DNA of 64,000 bases, taken from the NCBI RefSeq assembly GCF_015319165.1, contig NZ_JADIVZ010000009.1, forward strand, positions 62,001 to 126,000. Direction: 5' to 3'. Both the position numbers and the translations under genes were made by a program. Below the pieces are notes generated by a model that did not search any database, was not told the origin of the DNA, and saw only the letters and a list, made by a program, of their open reading frames with translations. The DNA comes from Nocardioides acrostichi. GTDB taxonomy: Bacteria > Actinomycetota > Actinomycetes > Propionibacteriales > Nocardioidaceae. Below, piece after piece: positions 8,983 to 15,696 of this stretch; within the stretch, counting starts at the first letter, position 1; each line of letters opens with the position of its first letter.

Positions 8983-9037
8983 GGTTCCTTCCTCCGCGGG
9001 CGTCGTCTCGGGGCGGCGCGGCCGGCTCAGCCTACGG

Positions 9038-10009
9038 CTAGCCATGCCTGCGAGGGCTCGGCGCCGACCCCAGTGGCGCGGCGGAGAGGATGCCGAAACC
9101 GGCAATGTACTCGCGGATCGGCCGGTAGTAGCGCGTCACGACGGAGTAGTCCCCCCCAGCCGCCTGGAGCGCCCCGAAAGCGGCCAGCCACGTGCGCACC
9201 TCGTGCGCCGAGTGACCGGCGACCCGGGTCATCTCCTCGGGGTCGTAACCGCCGATGGTGGCCAGGTCGCCGGCAGCCAGGCTCTCCAGGAACGCCTGGT
9301 CCCACGTCGGGTTGAGATCCCGGATGCTCGCGGCGCCCTGGCTGAACGCCTCCGCGGTGGCGAAGACGCGGCTCTCGCGCGCGGCCCGTGCCTGGGTCGT
9401 CGGGTGGCGTCCGGCGAGCAGGAAGGCGCGCGCCTGGTCGTCGGCGTCCGCCCACTGCGGGACGGGGGGATCGTGGGAGAGCCCACCTGAGGCCAGGTAG
9501 AGCACTCGCTCCTCGGTGGTGGCCAGATGGCGACCGACCGCGGCCCCGAAGCCGCGGATGCGCTCCATCGGAGTCAACGGCACCGCCACTCCGTTGACGA
9601 AGACCGGCACGACGGGGCGGGTCGAGAGTCCGCCGAAGAGCAGCTCCAGCGGCTGGACCGCCCCGTGGTCGACCTCCATGCCGCGCGAGATCGCGGTGTC
9701 GAAACCGGCGTCCATCACGCCTTGAGCGAGGGACTGCGCAAGCTCCGCGGGCACCGAGAGATCACCTTCGGCACTCCCGAAGTCACCGATCGCCCGCGCG
9801 GCGGTGCCGATGCAGAACGGCGGCATGATGTCGTAGAAGAAGCCGTTGTAGTGGTCCGGCGCGAAGAGCACGATCACCGTCGGGTCGAAGCGCTCGATCT
9901 CCGCGCGCAGGGTCTCGACGTGGGCGTCGAGCTCGGCGGTCACGTCGGCGGCGACCTCCACCTTGCCCAGCAGAGGTGTGTGCGACATCGCCACGGCGTA
10001 GTGGGACAC
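9038..10009 (-). CDS. MhpB-type 2,3-dihydroxyphenylpropionate/cinnamate 1,2-dioxygenase
   Basis: Class III (LigB-fold) extradiol ring-cleavage dioxygenase, 323 residues, against 314 in E. coli MhpB. The N-terminus MSHTPLLG holds an iron-ligand histidine, FAPDHYNGFFYD the second, and ISRGMEVDHGAVQPLELL and LASGGLSHDPPVPQ are MhpB hallmarks. It opens the ring of a 3-substituted catechol between C1 and C2. The GTG start lies 3 nt after the MhpC-like stop. MhpB homologues prefer a propionate or acrylate side chain. This is the best substrate clue in the locus. Confidence 0.93.
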   Translation of the reverse strand: MSHYAVAMSHTPLLGKVEVAADVTAELDAHVETLRAEIERFDPTVIVLFAPDHYNGFFYDIMPPFCIGTAARAIGDFGSAEGDLSVPAELAQSLAQGVMDAGFDTAISRGMEVDHGAVQPLELLFGGLSTRPVVPVFVNGVAVPLTPMERIRGFGAAVGRHLATTEERVLYLASGGLSHDPPVPQWADADDQARAFLLAGRHPTTQARAARESRVFATAEAFSQGAASIRDLNPTWDQAFLESLAAGDLATIGGYDPEEMTRVAGHSAHEVRTWLAAFGALQAAGGDYSVVTRYYRPIREYIAGFGILSAAPLGSAPSPRRHG

Positions 10010-10012
10010 GGC

Positions 10013-10897
10013 TCAGACCCCCCGGTGCCCGTGCAGCAGGAAGTCGAGGTGGATCCGGTCGAAGGTCTCGGTGTCCTCGTACTGCGGCCAGTGGCCGCAG
10101 TTGTCCATGACGGCGAGCCTGCCGCGGGGCAGCAACGAGGCGATCCGGGCGCCCTCGTCGACCGGGCCGGAGGGATCCTTGGTCGTCCACAGCACCAGCG
10201 CCTCGGTCTCGATGCTGCGCAGGTCGTCATCGGTGAACATGTTGCGCTTGCGGATCTCCAGGTTCTGCAGCGCCATGTTCGACTCGCAGGCCCGCAGCCA
10301 GTCGGGCTGCTCGAAGATGGCCTGGCGGGTGCGGATGAGATCGTCGGTGACCATGGCCGGGTCGGCCATCAGCCACTCCAGGCGCGCCTTGACCCGCTCC
10401 CAGCTGGGATCCTTGGCGGCCTCCATGGAGAGCGTGTAGAGGCGCTCCATCACCGCAGGGTTGGCCATGGTGCCCCCCATGGTGTTCAGGACGATCCGCT
10501 CGACTCGCTCGGGGAGCTGCTGGGCGAAACGTGCGGTGACCCAGCCCCCCACCGACTCCCCGGTCAGGTAGGCGGTGCGAGCGCCGAGGGTGTCGAGCAC
10601 GTGCTCGACGTGCTCGATGTAGTGCGGGATCTCCAGCGGGTGGTCGGGCTTGTCGCTGTACCCGTGCCCGATGAGGTCGATCGCCCAGACCGAGAAGTGC
10701 TCGGCGTGGGAGGCCAGGTTGCGCACGTAGGCCTCGGCGTGACCGGTGATGCCGTGCAGCATGAGCAGCACGGGCTTGTCGTCGGAGCCGGCGTGCAGAT
10801 AGCGCGTGCGGTACGGCCCTGACTGCAAGAAGCCCTGGGAGAACTCGACCTGGGCGAGATCGGACCACACGGAGGTGTAGGGGCGGGGGTCGGACAT
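10013..10897 (-). CDS. alpha/beta hydrolase, MhpC-type ring-fission-product hydrolase
   Basis: Hydrolyses the carbon-carbon bond of the meta-cleavage product, giving 2-hydroxypenta-2,4-dienoate and the side-chain acid. From the ATG at 10897 the protein has 294 residues. The oxyanion region is MLHGITGHAEAY, the nucleophile elbow GESVGG (serine about residue 115) and the catalytic histidine CGHWPQYE. An AGAGAGG site precedes the start. It lies 41 bp after the ferredoxin reductase gene and 3 bp before the MhpB gene. Related HsaD and BphD enzymes share the same motifs, so specificity rests on context. Confidence 0.9.
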   Translation of the reverse strand: MSDPRPYTSVWSDLAQVEFSQGFLQSGPYRTRYLHAGSDDKPVLLMLHGITGHAEAYVRNLASHAEHFSVWAIDLIGHGYSDKPDHPLEIPHYIEHVEHVLDTLGARTAYLTGESVGGWVTARFAQQLPERVERIVLNTMGGTMANPAVMERLYTLSMEAAKDPSWERVKARLEWLMADPAMVTDDLIRTRQAIFEQPDWLRACESNMALQNLEIRKRNMFTDDDLRSIETEALVLWTTKDPSGPVDEGARIASLLPRGRLAVMDNCGHWPQYEDTETFDRIHLDFLLHGHRGV

Positions 10898-10938
10898 GGG
10901 GCTGCCTCTCTTCTGGGCGGGTGGTTCGGGAACGGTGG

Positions 10939-12132
10939 TCAGGCGGACTCGCCCGAGGCGACTGCGTCGTCGAGCACGGCGGACACGCGGGTCGGGGCGG
11001 CCAGGTGGCGCCGCATCCGTGCGAGATCCTGGGGCCGGTCGGCCATCACGGCGCCCGTCACCTGCCCGGCACGGCTGTAGACGCCGCTGAAGCACAGGGA
11101 GCCCACGTCGTGGCCGGGCAGTGGGTGGAAGGTGTCGGTGGCGGCGGGTCGCCCCAGCGTCTGCACCTTAACCTCGAACTGGTCGGTCCAGGCGTAGGGC
11201 ACCTCGTCGAGCAGCCGGTGGGTGGTGCGGTCCTCGCGCCCGACGATGCTGCGTGCGGCGACCCGGGCCTGCCGCACCGCCTCGGCCCAGTGCCCGGTGC
11301 CGGTGACGTCACCGGCCCCCCAGACACGCTCGTGCGCGCGACCGTGGCGATCGACCGTCATCGGGGCCGCGTGCGGTCCCGCGAGCTCCCCGAGCCAGGC
11401 CGTCGTCGGCGCGGAGCCCACGGCCGCCAAGGCGAGATCCCCTTCCAGCGTGGTGCCGTCCGCCAACACCAGGTGCACCCCGGACTCGTCGGGAGTCGCA
11501 TCGATGACCGTGGCGTGCGACCGCACCTCGACACCCCGCCGGCGCAGCAGGTCGGTGAAGACCCCCGCGACTCGCGGTCCGAGGCGGCCCAGCACGACAT
11601 CGCCGTCGACGAGGAGGGTCACCCGGACGCCGGCCGAGCACAGCGTGGCCGCCACCTCGCTACCGACGAAGCCGCCACCCACGATGACCACCCGCGTGCC
11701 GGGCCGGACGAGGCCCCGCAACCCATCGGCGTCCTCGACCGTCCGCAGCACACCGGGGCCGGGCAGGTCGCGCACCCACTGCGGCGTCACGGCGTGACCG
11801 CCGGTGGCGGCGACCAGCCGGTCGAAGGCGAGGTCCGTGCCGTCGTCGCACGACACGCGACGGGCGTCGAGGTCGATCGAGCGGGCGTGCACGCCGCGCA
11901 CGAACTCCACGTCGAGGCTGCGCAGCTCCTCTTCGGAGGTCAGCTGGACCGCCTCGGTCCCGACCGTGCCTGCCAGGTAGCCCTTGCTGAGCGGCGGACG
12001 GTCGTAGGGCAGGGTCTGCTCGCCGCCCAGTAGTCGGATCGCGCCGTCGAAACCGCAGGTACGCAGCTCGTGCACGGTGCGCAGTCCGGCGAGCGAGGCA
12101 CCGACGACGAGGACGCCGTCTCGACCGCTCAC
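10939..12132 (-). CDS. ferredoxin reductase, FAD/NAD(P)H-dependent
   Basis: Moves electrons from NAD(P)H to the ferredoxin encoded just upstream, which feeds the Rieske dioxygenase. The 397-residue protein has an N-terminal FAD motif (LVVGASLAGLRTVHEL), the NAD motif VVIVGGGFVGSEVAA (about residue 150) and VWGAGDVTG, the second FAD contact. This is the HcaD/BphA4/ThcD type. The GTG at 12132 overlaps the ferredoxin stop (GTGA), so the two are coupled and probably made in similar amounts. Confidence 0.92.
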   Translation of the reverse strand: MSGRDGVLVVGASLAGLRTVHELRTCGFDGAIRLLGGEQTLPYDRPPLSKGYLAGTVGTEAVQLTSEEELRSLDVEFVRGVHARSIDLDARRVSCDDGTDLAFDRLVAATGGHAVTPQWVRDLPGPGVLRTVEDADGLRGLVRPGTRVVIVGGGFVGSEVAATLCSAGVRVTLLVDGDVVLGRLGPRVAGVFTDLLRRRGVEVRSHATVIDATPDESGVHLVLADGTTLEGDLALAAVGSAPTTAWLGELAGPHAAPMTVDRHGRAHERVWGAGDVTGTGHWAEAVRQARVAARSIVGREDRTTHRLLDEVPYAWTDQFEVKVQTLGRPAATDTFHPLPGHDVGSLCFSGVYSRAGQVTGAVMADRPQDLARMRRHLAAPTRVSAVLDDAVASGESA

Positions 12133-12332
12133 GAGCCCGACGAGGTCATGGCGATGGCCAGCGCCGGGCACTCCGCGACGGCCTCCTCGGCCTCGGCGAG
12201 GTTCGCGTCGTCGACCTGGCCGATGACGATCGCCTTGCCTCGGTCGTCCATCTCGAACAGATCGGGGGCGATGACCGTACACAGGGCGTGGCCGGCGCAC
12301 TTGTTCTCGTCGACGTGGAGCTGCTGACTCAT
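12129..12332 (-). CDS. one-cluster ferredoxin, [3Fe-4S]/[4Fe-4S] type
   Basis: Electron carrier of 67 residues. The cluster motif reads CAGHALC near the N-terminus with a final CP near the C-terminus. The second cysteine of a four-cysteine set is a histidine, so three ordinary cysteine ligands remain, as in [3Fe-4S] or His-variant ferredoxins that serve actinobacterial P450s and phthalate-type dioxygenases. It is not a Rieske ferredoxin, which classical HcaC-type systems use. A strong GAGGAGGT site precedes the ATG. It overlaps the reductase gene by 4 bp. Confidence 0.92.
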   Translation of the reverse strand: MSQQLHVDENKCAGHALCTVIAPDLFEMDDRGKAIVIGQVDDANLAEAEEAVAECPALAIAMTSSGS

Positions 12333-12336
12333 CTGT

Positions 12337-13431
12337 CTACCTCCTCACCACTGCGACGTGCAGTGGGCGTTGTGCGGGATCGGGATGGGTGGCCTGTGCG
12401 AACGCGGTGTCCAGACGCTCCAGCGGCACCGACTCCGCGCAGAGGTCGGCGAGGCCGGGATCGGAGGCCAGCCACTCCAGTGCGGCGGCCACGGCCCAAC
12501 TGGGCCGCGCCCAGAGACCACGGACGGTCAACTCGCGACGGATGACCTCGTCCACGGGCACGGGCGGCAGCTCGCTGGAACGCTTCAGCCCGCCCCACAA
12601 GACGGTGCCACCGACGGCCGCCAGCTCGATGCTGGCCTGGAGCGGGGTGGTGGCACCAGGCGTCATGTCGACCACGACGTCGGCACGGCCGCCCACCACG
12701 GCGGCGACCTCTCGCACGACCGCGGTGGCCGGTGCCGCCGGGTCGATGGCCACCGTGCGAGCGCCCAGGCGCGCGGCCAGGTCGAGGCGCCCCGCATCGG
12801 CGGCGGTTCCCACGATCGTCGCGCTGCTCGCGCCGAGGTGCCGCGCGGCCAGGGCCGTGGCGACGCCGTGCTGACCGCTGCCGATGACGACGACGGACTG
12901 GCCGGGCCTCAGCTCGGCTCGGTCGCGCATCCAGGACAGTCCGTTCGAGAGCGGGATGAAGAGCGTCGCCACGTCGTCGGGCACGGCGTCCGGCACGCGG
13001 TGCAGCTGGGCGTGGGGGTGCAGGTAGAGGTGGGAGGCGTAGCCGCCCCAGAGGCTCGGGGCGGTGCCGATGCCCGTGTCGCCCAGGCGCAGGCCCAGAC
13101 GCGTGCACAGCCGCTGTCGCCCACTGCGACACAGATCGCACCCCAGGCAGGGCAGCGCCTCCTCGAGGACGACGCGATCACCGACCGACACACCCCAGCG
13201 GCGCAGGGCCTGCTCGCCGGCCTCGGCGACGCGCCCCACCACCTCGTGCCCGAGGACGACCGGGTACTCGTGCTGCTTGCCGCCGGTGAAGCTGGCGACG
13301 TCGCTGCCACACAACCCACAAGCGAGCACCTCCAGGAGTCCGTCGTCGGAGCCGACCTCGGGCAGATCGAGCGAACGCTCCTCGAGACGGCCCGGCCCCA
13401 ACAGCGCCTGCACCACCGCCGCCCCGCTCAC
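12337..13431 (-). CDS. zinc-dependent medium-chain alcohol dehydrogenase
   Basis: MDR-family oxidoreductase of 364 residues. The catalytic zinc ligands are in GLCGSD and GHEVVG, the structural zinc site is CLGCDLCRSGRQRLC, and the cofactor motif is GSGQHGVATALAA (NAD(P)+). The GTG at 13431 overlaps the stop of the small protein gene. It lies between the dioxygenase subunits and the ferredoxin. No short-chain cis-dihydrodiol dehydrogenase is present in the locus, so this enzyme is the best candidate for re-aromatising the dihydrodiol; it could instead oxidise a side-chain alcohol. Confidence 0.88.
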   Translation of the reverse strand: MSGAAVVQALLGPGRLEERSLDLPEVGSDDGLLEVLACGLCGSDVASFTGGKQHEYPVVLGHEVVGRVAEAGEQALRRWGVSVGDRVVLEEALPCLGCDLCRSGRQRLCTRLGLRLGDTGIGTAPSLWGGYASHLYLHPHAQLHRVPDAVPDDVATLFIPLSNGLSWMRDRAELRPGQSVVVIGSGQHGVATALAARHLGASSATIVGTAADAGRLDLAARLGARTVAIDPAAPATAVVREVAAVVGGRADVVVDMTPGATTPLQASIELAAVGGTVLWGGLKRSSELPPVPVDEVIRRELTVRGLWARPSWAVAAALEWLASDPGLADLCAESVPLERLDTAFAQATHPDPAQRPLHVAVVRR

Positions 13432-13691
13432 CGGCCGACCTCGCGCTCGGTGTGCTCGGCGTAGAGGTGACCTTGCACCGGGATGAGGCGCTCCTCCTCG
13501 GGCCACTCGCACAGACCGGCCAGCTCGAGCAGGTCCAGGTAGGTGCTCGAACCCGTCTCGAGGTCGGTGATCTTCAGCCGCACCCCGCACTGTCCGGCCT
13601 CGGTGCTGACGCGGATGTTGGCGAACTCGTTGCGCAGGACGAACGAGATGTCCGAGGGACCGCTGGTCGTCGGCCCGCCGCCGGCGCTCAC
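13428..13691 (-). CDS. small dioxygenase-operon protein with NEFA motif
   Basis: Protein of 87 residues with no membrane segment. The core reads LRNEFANIRV, then VRLKITDLETG, then a leucine-rich acidic helix. I recall similar small proteins beside actinobacterial Rieske dioxygenase genes, sometimes labelled dihydrodiol dehydrogenase without support; it is far too short for that enzyme. The GTG start overlaps the beta-subunit stop (GTGA) and the stop overlaps the alcohol dehydrogenase start, so it is coupled on both sides. A role in assembly or regulation of the dioxygenase is inference. The longer frame to 13787 is antisense-like extension. Confidence 0.75.
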   Translation of the reverse strand: MSAGGGPTTSGPSDISFVLRNEFANIRVSTEAGQCGVRLKITDLETGSSTYLDLLELAGLCEWPEEERLIPVQGHLYAEHTEREVGR

Positions 13692-14224
13692 AGCGGGAAG
13701 GTCAGGTTGGCCAGCGGACGGTTCGCACCCAGCAGCTGCACCTTCTTGGCCACGATCCGCGGGCTGCCGCTCTCGGTTCGCAGCCACCAGCTCACCCGCC
13801 CGGAGTACTCGGTGAGGACCTCCCGGCGCAGCTCGGTGAGTCGGAAGGACGCGGTGAAGGCGGCCTCGCTGACGCCGGGCGGCGTCCAGCTGCCCGGGTC
13901 GGCCAGCGGGCGCACCACGCCGATGAGGCGCGTCGTGTGCGACGCGGGATCCTGGGAGTGGAAGTCGCCACCGGTCAGGCGCGAGACGCGATCCAGCAGA
14001 CGAGCCTTGTCGTCGTAGATGATGTTCATCGCGCCGCGCGGCTCCGGGGCGTACCAGTCATAGGGCGCCCAGTAGCGGCAGTCGTCGGTGAACAGTTCGG
14101 CCCACTCGTCGTAGCGTCGGTCGTCGAGCAGCTCGCCCTCGCGGTGCACGACATCGGCCAGAGCCTCGGTGCGGGCCTCGGTGCGGGCCTCGGTGGCCTC
14201 GACCACCACCGGTGCGGTGTTCAC
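13688..14224 (-). CDS. aromatic-ring-hydroxylating dioxygenase, beta subunit
   Basis: Structural small subunit of the Rieske dioxygenase, NTF2-like fold, 178 residues. EGELLDDRRYDEWAELF, DDCRYWAPYDW and ASHTTRLIG are standard for the family. It has no redox centre. The GTG at 14224 overlaps the alpha-subunit stop and has an AGGAGAAGG site. The N-terminus contains a short TEAR repeat encoded by three copies of a 12-bp unit, which differs from usual family members and may be a slippage product. Confidence 0.92.
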   Translation of the reverse strand: MNTAPVVVEATEARTEARTEALADVVHREGELLDDRRYDEWAELFTDDCRYWAPYDWYAPEPRGAMNIIYDDKARLLDRVSRLTGGDFHSQDPASHTTRLIGVVRPLADPGSWTPPGVSEAAFTASFRLTELRREVLTEYSGRVSWWLRTESGSPRIVAKKVQLLGANRPLANLTFPL

Positions 14225-15495
14225 GCCTTCTCCTCCTGCATCAGGCTGGCCCAGTGCAGCCATTCGGCACGCTGGGGCAGCTCGTCGGTCACATGGGACT
14301 CCGCCGCGTTCTCGTCACCCTCGACGCGGTGCGCGCCGCGGTAGAGCAACAGCCACTCCTCGTCGGTGTCGAGGCCGGAGGAGACGCGACGGAACATCTC
14401 GCTGTCGTCGGGCACCCCGAACCCGGCGGCGGAGTAGAACAGCTCGTGGCTGCGCAGCCGCAACTCGTTGATGCCGCTGGGCACCCCGTCGATGGTCATC
14501 GGGGTGTACTTCACGACCGTCTCCGTGGCGCTCTTGGGCACGATCTCGCGGATGTGGACACCGATGAGCTGGAGGTTCGGGAAGATCGTGAGGTTGAAGC
14601 CCAGGTGCACCGACTCGGCGATGAGTCGGGTGCGCTCGTCGTCCGAGACCTCCTCGGCCAACTGCTCCACGATCTGCTCGGAGTCGGGGGCGAGCAGGGC
14701 CCGCTTCTCGTAGTGATCGCCCACGGACTGCCGCTGATCGAGGATCGCGTGGCCGTTGCCCAGGCTGCGCGCCTTGGCCGTCGACCGGCCGCCGAGGTAG
14801 GAGCCGGACGAGTCGTCGTGGAGCCGGCTGCCGACCACGCGGAAGAAGGAGCGGTGGGCGAAGTTCGGGTGGTAGCCGTCGCAGCCGTTCTCGAGCTGGA
14901 GCTTCCAGTTGCCGGGGTAGGTCAGCTGCTGGGTGCCGTGCGCGGCGACCAGGGGGCGGCCACCACCGGAGTCGATGAACAGGTCGAGGAACTCCTTGGC
15001 GCCGGCCAGATGGTCCTCGAGAGGCTGGACCTCGGAGTTGAAGGAGGCGAAGACGAAGTCGCGGTAGACCTCGATGCGCGGGATCGTCAGCAGGCCGAGC
15101 GTGGACTTGTCGATCTTCTCGTAGCCGTCGGGGAAGGTGACCCCGACCAACTCGCCGCTGTTCTTATAGGTCCAGCCGTGGTACTCGCAGCGGAAGAAGC
15201 GGGCGTTGCCGGTCGGCGCCTGGCACACGCTGGCGCCCCGGTGCCGGCAACGGTTCTGGACGATGGCGATGGTGCCCTCGCGGGTCCGTGAGACGACCAC
15301 CGGACGGCCGGCCATCGTCGTGGTCTTGTAGTCGCCCGGGTTCGGGATCTCCGAGGCGTGGGCGACGTAGAGCCAGGTCTTGTCGAAGATCCGCTCCATC
15401 TCGGCGCTGTAGAGCTCCGGCGAGAGGTAGGCGCTCTTGCGGACCCGCGCGGCGCCCTGGTCGAGGTAGTGGTCGGGATCCGTGGCTGTCGACAC
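14221..15495 (-). CDS. aromatic-ring-hydroxylating dioxygenase, Rieske alpha subunit
   Basis: Catalytic large subunit, 424 residues, expected to add both atoms of O2 to an aromatic ring. The Rieske centre is CRHRG (residue about 84) and CEYHGW (about 104). The mononuclear iron site is ENGCDGYHPNFAH, giving the bridging aspartate and the two histidines. The GTG at 15495 is preceded by AAGGAG at 8 nt. It is first in a unit running through beta subunit, small protein, alcohol dehydrogenase, ferredoxin and reductase. The electron chain type and the downstream MhpB suggest a phenylpropionate/cinnamate- or phthalate-like substrate. Confidence 0.94.
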   Translation of the reverse strand: MSTATDPDHYLDQGAARVRKSAYLSPELYSAEMERIFDKTWLYVAHASEIPNPGDYKTTTMAGRPVVVSRTREGTIAIVQNRCRHRGASVCQAPTGNARFFRCEYHGWTYKNSGELVGVTFPDGYEKIDKSTLGLLTIPRIEVYRDFVFASFNSEVQPLEDHLAGAKEFLDLFIDSGGGRPLVAAHGTQQLTYPGNWKLQLENGCDGYHPNFAHRSFFRVVGSRLHDDSSGSYLGGRSTAKARSLGNGHAILDQRQSVGDHYEKRALLAPDSEQIVEQLAEEVSDDERTRLIAESVHLGFNLTIFPNLQLIGVHIREIVPKSATETVVKYTPMTIDGVPSGINELRLRSHELFYSAAGFGVPDDSEMFRRVSSGLDTDEEWLLLYRGAHRVEGDENAAESHVTDELPQRAEWLHWASLMQEEKA

Positions 15496-15583
15496 TGCTG
15501 GTTCTCCTTGGACTCGAGGACGACTCGGCGACGCCCCCGGTGGTGACGGGCATCACGCGATCTCGACGCTAGGGCGCCCCGGC

Positions 15584-15610
15584 CCCACGGTCGAACGACA
15601 GATCCGTGGG
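15584..15610. promoter_or_regulatory. inverted repeat in the dioxygenase/dehydrogenase intergenic region
   Basis: CCCACGG (15584-15590) and CCGTGGG (15604-15610) form 7-bp arms with a 13-bp spacer, in the 201-bp gap between divergent genes. It is 89 bp upstream of the alpha-subunit start. It could bind the LysR or IclR regulator. No other element is clear in this gap. Confidence 0.35.
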
Positions 15611-15696
15611 CCTCACAACGCCGCGTGGTTAGCCGTCGGCCGGGCGCGGGCCCAGACTGCGGTGCGCAGCGTCGTCTCGAGATCAGGAGGATCTCC

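Noticed and set aside
10921..12033. Long antisense frames opposite the ferredoxin reductase and similar frames opposite the acyl-CoA dehydrogenases, siroheme synthase and catalase genes
   Set aside because: High GC removes stop codons from the other frames. Their translations have skewed composition and no motifs.
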